Source: Pseudomonas viridiflava
Lineage (GTDB): Bacteria > Pseudomonadota > Gammaproteobacteria > Pseudomonadales > Pseudomonadaceae
DNA: 64,000 nucleotides
Assembly (NCBI RefSeq): GCF_900582625.1
Contig: NZ_UTIQ01000084.1
Location: 620,001 to 684,000, forward strand
Direction of reading: 5' to 3'
Part shown: one piece after another, positions 33,629-41,381 of the stretch
Layout: each line of letters opens with the position of its first letter
Position numbering within the stretch: the stretch's first letter is position 1
Program-made: the position numbers and the translations under genes
The notes under the pieces: model-generated
What the model was told of the DNA's origin: nothing
The model's input: only the letters and a program-made list of their open reading frames with translations
The model's database searches: none

Positions 33629-34407
33629 GCGTCGAACCCAACGCAACCGTACGCATGGACCAACTCAGCTGGGTGGAATACGAGCGCCGCGTGCGCGAGC
33701 TGTCGCCGGTGGTCTTTCTGCCTTGCGGCGCCACCGAGCAGCATGGCCCGCACTTGCCGCTGGGCACCGATGCACTGCTGGCCAGCGCGTTGTGCGAAGA
33801 CGTCGCGGCCAAGGTCGGCGGGCTGGTGGCGCCGGCGTTGTCGTATGGCTACAAGTCGCAGCCCAAATGCGGCGGCGGCAACCATTTTTGCGGCACCACC
33901 AGCCTCGACGGACAAACGCTTATTGCCCTGGTGCGCGACGCCGTGCGCGAGTTCGCCCGTCACGGCGTGAAGCGGCTGGTGCTGGTCGACGGCCACTACG
34001 AAAACCAATGGTTCGTCACCGAAGGCATTGAACTGGCCATGCGCGAGCTGGGCAAAGACACGGCCCTGGAAGTGATGCGCCTGGAGCATTGGGATTTCTG
34101 CACCGAGCAAACTCTGGCAGCGGTATTTCCCAACGGCTTCCCCGGTTTTGCCCTGGAACATGCGGCCGTCATCGAAACCTCGCTGATGCTGCATTACTTG
34201 CCCAACCTGGTGCGCATCGACCTGATTCCCGACGAGCCGCCTGCCGATTTCCCACCGTATGACATGTACCCGAGCCGCACCGAGTGGGTGCCGGCTTCGG
34301 GCGTGTTGTCTTCGGCCAAAGGCTCGACGGCGGAGAAGGGCGCGCGGATGGCGGGCGACATCACCCAGGGCATCGCCCAGGCCGTGCGCAAGGAGTTCCG
34401 CTTGTGA
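33625..34407 (+). CDS. Creatininase (creatinine amidohydrolase-like)
   Basis: 260 residues, the creatininase length. E38, H40, D49, H124 and E126 lie at exactly the spacing of the five metal ligands known for Pseudomonas putida creatininase (E34, H36, D45, H120, E122, from memory). Y-G-Y-K-S-Q, G-G-G-N-H-F-C-G-T-T-S-L-D-G, G-H-Y-E-N, E-T-S-L-M-L, F-P-P-Y-D and L-S-S-A-K also match that enzyme, not the MftE/ArfB branches, which carry N-G-H-G-G-N. The active-site lid tryptophan (G-F-L-G-W there) is Phe175 here (G-F-P-G-F), so a related cyclic amide may be the substrate. Starts four bases before the EamA stop. Confidence 0.88.
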   Translation: MSVEPNATVRMDQLSWVEYERRVRELSPVVFLPCGATEQHGPHLPLGTDALLASALCEDVAAKVGGLVAPALSYGYKSQPKCGGGNHFCGTTSLDGQTLIALVRDAVREFARHGVKRLVLVDGHYENQWFVTEGIELAMRELGKDTALEVMRLEHWDFCTEQTLAAVFPNGFPGFALEHAAVIETSLMLHYLPNLVRIDLIPDEPPADFPPYDMYPSRTEWVPASGVLSSAKGSTAEKGARMAGDITQGIAQAVRKEFRL

Positions 34408-35033
34408 GCAAGGCGCTGATCGTGATCGACATGCAGCGCGACTTCTGCGCGCCCGGCGGCTACGCCGATCAGGCCGGGCTGGATATCAGCCGCCTGCGCG
34501 CGCCTATCGAACCCATCCAGCGCCTGCTCGCCTGCGCCCGTCAGCAAGGGCTGCTGGTGGTGCACACCCGCGAAGGCCATCGCCCGGACCTCAGCGATTT
34601 GCCCGAGCCGAAACGCCGCCGCGCTGAACACGCCGGCGCACCGATTGGCCAGCCAGGGCCCTTGGGGCGCCTGCTGGTGCGCGGCGAGTTTGGTCACGAC
34701 CTGATCGACGAGCTGCAACCGCTGCCCGGCGAACCGGTCATCGACAAGCCCGGCTACAGCGCCTTTGCCAGCACCGACCTGGAATTGCTGCTGCGCAACC
34801 GTGGCATCAGCGAACTGCTGATTACCGGCGTGACCACCGAAGTGTGCGTGTCTTCGACCCTGCGCAGCGCCGTGGATTTGGGCTACGCCTGCACGCTGGT
34901 CAGCGATGCCTGCGGCTCGGCGTATCCCGAACTGCATGCGGCGGCGCTGGCGATGGTGGATGTGGAGGGCGGTTTGTTCGGCCGCGTGTGCGACAGCGCG
35001 CGATTGATCACTGAATTGGAGGCACGCCCATGA
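34404..35033 (+). CDS. Isochorismatase-fold cysteine hydrolase (biuret/carbamoyl amidase-like)
   Basis: 209 residues from a GTG at 34404 that overlaps the creatininase stop, with AAGGAG ahead. Catalytic triad D9 (V-I-D-M-Q-R-D-F), K115 (D-K-P-G-Y-S-A-F) and C148 (G-V-T-T-E-V-C-V), with the cis-peptide motif. T-R-E-G-H-R-P-D-L-S-D-L-P and V-R-G-E-F-G-H-D-L-I-D-E-L resemble biuret hydrolase and related amidases. N-carbamoylsarcosine amidase, an enzyme of the alternative creatinine route, is in the same superfamily, so a ureido or biuret-like intermediate is plausible. The substrate is not proven by sequence. Confidence 0.85.
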   Translation: MSKALIVIDMQRDFCAPGGYADQAGLDISRLRAPIEPIQRLLACARQQGLLVVHTREGHRPDLSDLPEPKRRRAEHAGAPIGQPGPLGRLLVRGEFGHDLIDELQPLPGEPVIDKPGYSAFASTDLELLLRNRGISELLITGVTTEVCVSSTLRSAVDLGYACTLVSDACGSAYPELHAAALAMVDVEGGLFGRVCDSARLITELEARP

Positions 35034-35824
35034 GCGGTTCGCCATTAACCTGCAGTCCCCTACCCGAGCGTTACCTGGGCGTGTGGCAGCGCACCTTGCT
35101 GACCACCACCGACGGCGTGCACGACACCAGCACCCGCGTGTACTGGCTGCAAACCGCGCGGCTGTTTGCCGACCTGCGCATTCCGCTGCCAACGCCCTAC
35201 AGCGTGCGTGAGCTGACGGCGCAGGGCGGTTTTGCCGGCGTGACCGAAGTGACACAGCGCGGCGACAAGGAAATCTGCCAATGGCACCGCGCCGTGGACT
35301 TCCAACCGCCGCGTGGCAGCGAAGACATCGGCTACATGGACTTTCAAAACGCCGATTGCGTCCTGGAAGACGGCCTCGACGCCAGTTACCACGAAGTGTG
35401 GGAGCGCTTGCCCGAGTCGCTCGGCCGCAACTGGGGCGTATGGCTGGTGGCGGCGGATGACCGCCAGGGCTGCCTGTTGCTGGCCGGCGACTGCTTTTTG
35501 TTTGTTGCCGGGCGGCCCAGACCGTTGAGGCCGGCGCCGTCACTGCAAGCCCTGCTGGACGAGGGCGGCAGCGCCGAGCGATTGCTTGAATGCGAGTTGT
35601 CGTTTGGCTGGCATCAACAGGGCGAAACGCCTTGGCTGATTAGCCTGTCGACCATTCCCGAGCGCGTCGGCGATGTGCTGTTGCCTGCCAGCGTCAGCCC
35701 GGATGACAGCACGCAGTTATGCGCCGCCCAAACCCTGGAGCAACTCGGCCATGTGCCGCCGATTGGCGGTTGGCGCCTGCGCGAGCACCCCGTTTTCCCG
35801 TTAGCCGAGGAGGCCGTGCTATGA
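35030..35824 (+). CDS. Unrecognised soluble protein in the riboswitch operon
   Basis: 264 residues, no signal peptide or membrane helix. The N-terminal half carries Y-L-G-V-W-Q-R-T-L-L, V-Y-W-L-Q-T-A-R-L-F-A-D-L-R-I-P and I-C-Q-W-H-R-A-V-D-F-Q-P; the second half has D-A-S-Y-H-E-V-W-E-R-L and L-L-A-G-D-C-F-L-F-V-A-G-R. The alternating hydrophobic pattern suggests a two-lobed beta-barrel, perhaps lipocalin- or HRI1-like, but I cannot assign a family. Coupled by ATGA overlaps to both neighbours, so it belongs to the pathway. It could bind the substrate or act as an enzyme. Confidence 0.75.
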   Translation: MSGSPLTCSPLPERYLGVWQRTLLTTTDGVHDTSTRVYWLQTARLFADLRIPLPTPYSVRELTAQGGFAGVTEVTQRGDKEICQWHRAVDFQPPRGSEDIGYMDFQNADCVLEDGLDASYHEVWERLPESLGRNWGVWLVAADDRQGCLLLAGDCFLFVAGRPRPLRPAPSLQALLDEGGSAERLLECELSFGWHQQGETPWLISLSTIPERVGDVLLPASVSPDDSTQLCAAQTLEQLGHVPPIGGWRLREHPVFPLAEEAVL

Positions 35825-36657
35825 GCGCGCATCAACCCTTGCCTGAGGTTCAGGCGCCCACCCGGCCAGCCCGCCAACGTTGGTGGGTGATACGTGGCGA
35901 GCTGCCGCGCGTCGCGATTTGGAGCCTGGCCGCCGCTGGCCTGCTGCTGCCGTTGCTCATCTGGTGGGCGTACACCGCCGCCGGGCTGGCCAACCCGATG
36001 TTTATGCCGGGGCCAGACGCGGTGCTGGCGCGGGTAGGGCGCTGGTGGAGCGACGAAGGCTTGCTCGCCGATATCGGCATCAGCGTGTACCGCGTGATGA
36101 CCGGCTTTCTCGCCTCGGCGCTGTTTGCGTTGCCGCTGGGGTTGTACATCGGCACCTACCGGCCGGTGCAGGCGTTTCTCGAACCGCTGACCGACTTCAT
36201 CCGCTACATGCCGGCCGTGGCGTTTATTCCGCTGGTGATGCTGTGGGTCGGGATCGATGAAAGCTCGAAAGTGCTGATCATCTTTATCGGCACCTTTTTC
36301 CAAATGGTGCTGATGGTTGCCGAAGACGTGCGCCGCGTGCCGATGGCGCAAATCGAAGCGGCGCAAACCATGGGCGCCAACCGCAGCGAGATCGTCAAAC
36401 TGGTGGTGCTGCCCTCGGCCCGCCCGGCGCTGCTCGACACGCTGCGCATCACCTGCGGCTGGGCCTGGACGTACCTGGTGGTGGCCGAACTGGTGGCCGC
36501 GAACTCGGGCCTGGGTTACGCCATTCTCAAAGCCCAGCGCTATATGCAAACCGACAAGATTTTCGCCGGCATCATTCTGATCGGCGTTATCGGCCTGCTC
36601 ACCGACCAGGCGTTTCGCTGGCTCGGCCGCGCGGCCTTTCCGTGGTTGAAGAGGTGA
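35821..36657 (+). CDS. ABC transporter permease, NtrB/SsuC type
   Basis: 278 residues from the ATG at 35821, overlapping the previous stop by four bases. About six membrane helices; D-F-I-R-Y-M-P-A-V-A-F-I-P-L-V-M-L-W-V-G-I-D and the EAA loop I-E-A-A-Q-T-M-G-A-N-R are the BPD_transp_1 pattern of nitrate/sulfonate/taurine importers. Pairs with the binding protein at the operon start and the ATPase that follows three bases later. Confidence 0.9.
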   Translation: MSAHQPLPEVQAPTRPARQRWWVIRGELPRVAIWSLAAAGLLLPLLIWWAYTAAGLANPMFMPGPDAVLARVGRWWSDEGLLADIGISVYRVMTGFLASALFALPLGLYIGTYRPVQAFLEPLTDFIRYMPAVAFIPLVMLWVGIDESSKVLIIFIGTFFQMVLMVAEDVRRVPMAQIEAAQTMGANRSEIVKLVVLPSARPALLDTLRITCGWAWTYLVVAELVAANSGLGYAILKAQRYMQTDKIFAGIILIGVIGLLTDQAFRWLGRAAFPWLKR

Positions 36658-36660
36658 GCC

Positions 36661-37509
36661 ATGAGCGACGCTAAAATCAAAATCCGCCAGGTCAGCAAAG
36701 TCTTCAAAACCCGTAACCGCGACGTGCAGGCGCTGCAAGACATCAACCTGGATATTCAGCGCAACGAATTCATCACCTTTGTCGGCGCCTCGGGCTGCGG
36801 CAAGTCCACGCTGCTGCGCAGCATTGGCGGGCTTGAACAGCACAGCCGTGGCGAAATTCTGCTCGACGGCCGTGCCGTGAACGGGCCGGGCATCGACCGC
36901 GCCATGGTGTTCCAGCACTACAGCCTGTACCCGTGGCTGAACGTGATGCAGAACATCAAGTTTTGCCGGCAGTTGAAGGTGGTGGCCGACACGGTGAAAA
37001 GCGACGGCGACATTGAATGCGCCAGCGGCCGAGCCGATGCGCTGCTGAATTTGATGGGCCTGTCGGCGTTTCACCAGGCGTATCCGAATCAGCTCTCCGG
37101 CGGCATGCAGCAACGTGTGGCGATTGCTCGGGCCTTGATGCCCAAGCCGGAAATTCTGCTGATGGACGAACCCTTCGGCGCGTTGGATGCGCAAACCCGC
37201 GAAGTGATGCACGACCTGATCCGCCACGTTCATCGCCTGGAAAAGAGCACCATTCTGTTCGTCACCCATGACGTGGAAGAGGCCATTTACCTGGGCGGTC
37301 GCGTGGTGCTGATGGCGCCGCGTCCTGGGCGCATCGACACCATCTATGACGTGCCGCTGCCGGCCGAGCGCAATCAAGACATGAAACTGTCAGCTGAGTT
37401 TCTTACCCTCAAACGCGAGATACTGGCGCGCATTCGCGAAACCTCGGGCATGAGCGCCGATTTGGAACTCCTCGAGCAATTGACGCGTACGCAGCCGTTG
37501 GCGTTATAG
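36661..37509 (+). CDS. ABC transporter ATPase, NtrD/SsuB type
   Basis: 282 residues. Walker [11 protein letters not shown]-loop [10 protein letters not shown], signature L-S-G-G-M-Q-Q-R, Walker [13 protein letters not shown] and H-loop V-T-H-D-V-E-E-A. A short insertion ([14 protein letters not shown], about residues 108-121) before the signature is unusual for the family. Last gene of the riboswitch operon; no T-run terminator follows, only a REP pair. Confidence 0.92.
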   Translation: MSDAKIKIRQVSKVFKTRNRDVQALQDINLDIQRNEFITFVGASGCGKSTLLRSIGGLEQHSRGEILLDGRAVNGPGIDRAMVFQHYSLYPWLNVMQNIKFCRQLKVVADTVKSDGDIECASGRADALLNLMGLSAFHQAYPNQLSGGMQQRVAIARALMPKPEILLMDEPFGALDAQTREVMHDLIRHVHRLEKSTILFVTHDVEEAIYLGGRVVLMAPRPGRIDTIYDVPLPAERNQDMKLSAEFLTLKREILARIRETSGMSADLELLEQLTRTQPLAL

Positions 37510-37531
37510 GCGGCAATCGGCGGCTCCAGCA

Positions 37532-37590
37532 ATCGAGCCTGAAGCCTCCCCACCGTCCGTGTAGGAGAGGCTTCAGCCTCGAGCTTTTGA
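37532..37590. repeat. REP pair (GTAGGAGAGGCTTCAGCCTC type)
   Basis: Inverted unit TCGAGCCTGAAGCCTCCCCA, a short spacer, then TGTAGGAGAGGCTTCAGCCT. It lies just after the ABC ATPase and may act as the 3' end of the riboswitch operon mRNA. Confidence 0.75.
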
Positions 37591-37771
37591 TTGGGGTTGG
37601 CCGCAACTAACCGCCAACCGTCCGGTCTTACCCATGCCCGGCGTGGAACTTGCTTTTCACGCTGGGTAGCGTCACCCCCTTCTAATAAAAACAATCTGCT
37701 TACTTCTGAATCGTGAATAATCGCCGCCGCCGAGTGACCGGCCGTGGCTGTGTGTGTCTGTGAGGGATAAC

Positions 37772-38404
37772 GTGGAATTCGCTCTATCTATTGCGCCCTA
37801 TGCGGGCATTACCGTGATGATTCCGGCCGTGCTGTTGGTGGCCGCCTGGCTCAATTACAGCGCCTCGCGACGCGTCGCGGTGCTGTGGCTGACGGTGGTG
37901 GTGCTCGCCTATGGTGCGGTGATGTTCAGTAAACTGGCATTCAAAGGCTGGGGCCATGGCTGGGAAGCGTTGAACATTGCGGTGTTCAGTGGCCACGCCA
38001 TGAACGCCTGCCTGGTGACGCCCGTGTTGGTCAGCCTGCTGGCGCGCCAATGGCACCCGCTGCTGCGTTGGCCGGCTGCCGGTGCGGCGTTGCTGGGCGG
38101 TTGGTACTTCAGCGTCACCGTGGTTGCGCCCTATGTGCATCCGTTGCCCGAAGCCATTGCCGGCGCGCTGATCGGCGGCTTGGGCTCCATGACCTTCCTG
38201 GCCCTGGCCGAGCGCGCCGAAATTCGCCCGCTGCCGGCGCGCGCCATGGCCATGGGTTTCACCGTGATCGCCGTGTGCGCCAGCTTGCCCAAGTACACCG
38301 CCGAGGGCTTGCTCAACCACTTCGCCATCACCCTGTCGGGCGCCGAAGAGCCCTATACCAAACCCCATTGGCACAATTCACCGACCGCGCAATCGTCGCG
38401 TTGA
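37772..38404 (+). CDS. PAP2-like integral membrane protein
   Basis: 210 residues from a GTG at 37772, chosen for GAGGGA at 37762-37767; an upstream GTG at 37754 is in frame. Six membrane helices. K-L-A-F-K-G-W-G, F-S-G-H-A-M-N-A (PAP2 motif 2, S-G-H) and P-Y-V-H-P-L-P-E-A-I-A-G-A (motif 3 histidine, but without the usual S-R before it) suggest a phosphatidic acid phosphatase fold with a partly degenerate active site. The function is unknown. Confidence 0.65.
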   Translation: MEFALSIAPYAGITVMIPAVLLVAAWLNYSASRRVAVLWLTVVVLAYGAVMFSKLAFKGWGHGWEALNIAVFSGHAMNACLVTPVLVSLLARQWHPLLRWPAAGAALLGGWYFSVTVVAPYVHPLPEAIAGALIGGLGSMTFLALAERAEIRPLPARAMAMGFTVIAVCASLPKYTAEGLLNHFAITLSGAEEPYTKPHWHNSPTAQSSR

Positions 38405-38626
38405 TCGGCATAACGGCGCGCGCCTGAACTAATAAAGCGCGGCCGGGGTCTGTAGGTGCGTGTTACCGGCGCACCGCCATCAGCGACCACTTGCCTGGCC
38501 CGTTTAGCTGCAGTCAAACGGGTCGCCAACGGTCGCCGCAGTAGGCGCAAGGATGAACAGGAACGGCCCGCGCGCGACGCTGGCCTTGGGCAGTTTCACC
38601 GCAACAAACGACTGCAGGGATTCGCT

Positions 38627-39703
38627 ATGAAGCGCCTCGAGCTACTGGACTACGGCCGTTTTATCGCCGCCATCATGGTGGTGCTTTACCACTACACCTT
38701 TAACGGCATTGCCAACGGCAAGCTCAGTTCTCTCAGCCATATTCCCGAGCTGATCGAGTTCACTAAATACGGTTATCTGGGCGTTGAGCTGTTCTTTATG
38801 ATCAGCGGCTACGTCATCTTCTACTCCGCGCGCAACCGCAGCGCCGCGCAGTTCGCCGCCTCCCGCGCGATTCGTCTTTATCCCTCGTACTGGTTCGCCG
38901 TGTTGTTCACCAGCGCCATCGCCTGGCAATGGGCGAGCACCCAGATGCAAGTCACGCCGCTGCAAACCCTGGTGAACCTGAGCATGTTCCAGTCGTACCT
39001 CGGCATCGGCCATGTGGACGGCGTGTACTGGACGCTGGTGCTGGAAGTGCAGTTTTACGTGCTGGTGCTGCTGTGCCTGTTCGTGGGCTGGCAGGACCGC
39101 CTGGAAATTCTGTTCAGTTGGTGGCCGGTCGTCATGCTGGTGGCCTTGCTCGTCGGCCTCAACCGGGCGCCGTTGCTGGGCGGCTATTTCAGCTACTTTG
39201 CCGCCGGTGCGCTGTTCGCCATTCTGAAAGAAAAAGCCAACTGGAAAAGCGCGGCCTCGCTGGCGCTGGCGTTTGGCTTGTGCGTGCGCTTTTCGTTGGA
39301 AGTGGCGGGGGAAAAAGCGCTGGAATCCGGCGCGTATTTTTCGCCCGTGGTGGTGGCGTGCATGATTTGCCTGTTCTTCGCCTTCTTCCTCACCTTGAAC
39401 GTGGAAAAAGTGCAGCAACTGCGCCTGCCGTTCTCGAAAACCCTCGGCGCGCTGACTTACCCGGTGTACTTGATTCACGCCCACTTCGGCTACATGTTCC
39501 TCAGCCGCTTCGCCACCGACGAGAACCGCGCCTGGATGTATCCGCTGGCGATTGGCATCGTGCTGGTGGTGGCGTTCTGCATGAACCGCTTTATCGAAGT
39601 GGGCCTGGCCGGTATGTGGAAAAAACTGGCTAACCTCACCGTGTACCGCGCGGTAGATGGCGTACAACGACTGTCGGCTGGTGTATTGCGCCGGCCTGCT
39701 TAA
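38627..39703 (+). CDS. Acyltransferase family 3 (OafA/YrhL-like) membrane protein
   Basis: 358 residues from the ATG at 38627 (GCAGGGA ahead). L-D-Y-G-R-F-I-A-A-I-M-V-V-L-Y-H-Y (helix 1 with the catalytic-region histidine), F-F-M-I-S-G-Y-V-I-F-Y-S, S-R-A-I-R-L-Y-P-S-Y-W and T-Y-P-V-Y-L-I-H are the Acyl_transf_3 motifs; about ten membrane helices. Such proteins O-acetylate surface sugars or other metabolites. No glycosyltransferase gene is adjacent. Confidence 0.88.
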   Translation: MKRLELLDYGRFIAAIMVVLYHYTFNGIANGKLSSLSHIPELIEFTKYGYLGVELFFMISGYVIFYSARNRSAAQFAASRAIRLYPSYWFAVLFTSAIAWQWASTQMQVTPLQTLVNLSMFQSYLGIGHVDGVYWTLVLEVQFYVLVLLCLFVGWQDRLEILFSWWPVVMLVALLVGLNRAPLLGGYFSYFAAGALFAILKEKANWKSAASLALAFGLCVRFSLEVAGEKALESGAYFSPVVVACMICLFFAFFLTLNVEKVQQLRLPFSKTLGALTYPVYLIHAHFGYMFLSRFATDENRAWMYPLAIGIVLVVAFCMNRFIEVGLAGMWKKLANLTVYRAVDGVQRLSAGVLRRPA

Positions 39704-39725
39704 CTCCTGGAAACGGATGTTCCCA

Positions 39726-40148
39726 ATGGCCCGCTGGGTACTGCTGATTGTTGCCGCCCTGACCTTGCCTGCCGGCGCGTACCTATGGGCCAAAGCCGAG
39801 TATTACCCCGCCGACGTGGTGGATCGCGCCCAAGCCTTTATCACCCTTCTTGAAGCCGGGCAGATGGACCAAGCCCAGGCCATGGCCATGAGCAACGAGT
39901 ACATGGGCCGCACGCCGGAAGAATTCGCCGAACGCATGTGGGCGCAGCGCTGCCGCGTTGACCGCGTGGAATGGACCTCGCCGCCGCAAACCAACGGCAA
40001 CCGCCTGCGCCGCTGGTGGCGGGACGTTGAAGTGGAAATGCCGGAAGTGGCCGTGGAATTCGAAGGCGACTGCCTGCTGCTGGTGAGCATGCGCCGCGGC
40101 GCCGACGGCCAATGGCGCGTGTTCAACATCCAGCGCCACGCCGGCTGA
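39726..40148 (+). CDS. Small exported or anchored protein of unknown function
   Basis: 140 residues from the ATG at 39726 (39717 is an in-frame alternative with CTGGAAA ahead). One N-terminal hydrophobic segment (R-W-V-L-L-I-V-A-A-L-T-L-P-A-G-A-Y-L-W), then a soluble domain with F-I-T-L-L-E-A-G-Q-M-D-Q-A and a C-terminal beta stretch ending W-R-V-F-N-I-Q-R, similar in layout to NTF2-like or DUF4019-type proteins. Not recognised further. Confidence 0.65.
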   Translation: MARWVLLIVAALTLPAGAYLWAKAEYYPADVVDRAQAFITLLEAGQMDQAQAMAMSNEYMGRTPEEFAERMWAQRCRVDRVEWTSPPQTNGNRLRRWWRDVEVEMPEVAVEFEGDCLLLVSMRRGADGQWRVFNIQRHAG

Positions 40149-40262
40149 ACCCCACCCCAGTTTTTGCCTAACCAACGACGACAAAAAACCTAATTTCGCT
40201 ATGGCCAGTGCGTGGACAGAATGCGGGCATCGTCATTCCGTCATTCGATTTCAGGGCGTCCC

Positions 40263-40688
40263 ATGAGCACACCGACCCACACCCGCATTCGCATGTTCAA
40301 CACCAAGGACACCTACCCCAACCAGACCCTCGACAACGACCTGTGCCAGGCCGTGCGTGCCGGCAATACCGTGTACGTGCGCGGCCAGGTGGGCACCGAC
40401 TTCGACGGCAACCTGGTCGGCCTCGGCGACCCGCGCGCCCAAGCCGAACAGGCCATGAAGAACCTCAAGCAATTGCTGGAAGAGGCGGGCAGCGACCTCA
40501 GCCATATCGTCAAAACCACCACCTACCTCACCGACCCGCGTTACCGCGAGCCGGTGTATCAGGAAGTGGGGAAGTGGTTGAAGGGTGTGTTTCCGATTTC
40601 CACCGGCTTGGTGGTTTCTGCGCTGGGCCAGCCACAGTGGTTGATGGAAATAGACGTCATCGCGGTCATCCCGGACGACTGGAAATGA
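40263..40688 (+). CDS. RidA family protein (imine deaminase)
   Basis: 141 residues from the ATG at 40263 (CAGGG ahead). V-Y-V-R-G-Q-V-G-T-D-F-D-G-N, A-M-K-N-L-K-Q-L-L-E-E-A-G and K-T-T-T-Y-L-T-D are the YjgF/RidA fold. RidA proteins hydrolyse reactive enamine/imine intermediates made by PLP enzymes or flavin oxidases, which fits the aminotransferase and oxidoreductases in this island. The conserved catalytic arginine is replaced or shifted in the region P-R-Y-R-E-P, so activity needs checking. Its stop overlaps the DUF1028 start. Confidence 0.88.
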   Translation: MSTPTHTRIRMFNTKDTYPNQTLDNDLCQAVRAGNTVYVRGQVGTDFDGNLVGLGDPRAQAEQAMKNLKQLLEEAGSDLSHIVKTTTYLTDPRYREPVYQEVGKWLKGVFPISTGLVVSALGQPQWLMEIDVIAVIPDDWK

Positions 40689-41362
40689 CCTTCTCAATCG
40701 TCGGCCGCTGCGCCGAAACCGGCCAACTCGGCATCGCCATCAGCTCCTCCAGCATTGCCGTGGGCGCCCGTTGCCCCTGGGTGCGAGGTGGCATTGGCGC
40801 GGTCAGCACGCAAAACATCACGTTGCCTGCCTTGGGCCCGGAAATTCTCGATCTGCTGGAACAAGGCGCCGGTGCCAGCGAAGCGCTGGACAAGGCCCTG
40901 ACCACCCACGGCTTCAGCCAATACCGGCAAGTGACTGTGATTGATCACCACGGCGCCACCGCCTTGTTCACCGGCAGCGAAGCCCTCGGCGTGCACAACG
41001 CCGTGGCGGGCGATCAATGCGTAGCGGCGGGCAACTTGCTCTCCAGCCCGCAGGTGATCGAGGCGATGGTTTCAGCGTTTGAAGCCAGCACAGGCGAAGC
41101 ACTGGCCGACCGCCTGCTGGCCGCCATGAACGCGGCGATGGCCGCCGGTGGCGAAGCCGGGCCGGTGCATTCAGCCGCAATGTCGGTGGTCAGCGACCTG
41201 CTGTGGCCGATTGTCGACTTGCGCGTGGACTGGGCCGAGCACGACCCGATAGGCGAGCTGGGCAAGCTCTGGACCGCCTACCGCCCGCAAATGCAGGACT
41301 ACGTCACCCGCGCCCTGGACCCCACCAAGGCGCCGAGTTACGGGGTGCCGGGGGACGAATGA
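40685..41362 (+). CDS. DUF1028 family protein (Ntn-hydrolase-like)
   Basis: 225 residues. T-F-S-I-V-G-R-C-A-E-T-G-Q-L-G-I-A-I-S-S-S-S at the start, G-A-V-S-T-Q-N-I-T-L-P near residue 38 and V-A-A-G-N-L-L are the DUF1028 pattern, a fold related to N-terminal nucleophile hydrolases. Its activity is unknown; it often sits with RidA and M20 peptidase genes, as here. Overlaps ridA by four bases (ATGA). Confidence 0.87.
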   Translation: MTFSIVGRCAETGQLGIAISSSSIAVGARCPWVRGGIGAVSTQNITLPALGPEILDLLEQGAGASEALDKALTTHGFSQYRQVTVIDHHGATALFTGSEALGVHNAVAGDQCVAAGNLLSSPQVIEAMVSAFEASTGEALADRLLAAMNAAMAAGGEAGPVHSAAMSVVSDLLWPIVDLRVDWAEHDPIGELGKLWTAYRPQMQDYVTRALDPTKAPSYGVPGDE

Positions 41363-41381
41363 ACACCTGTGGACCTGCGCC

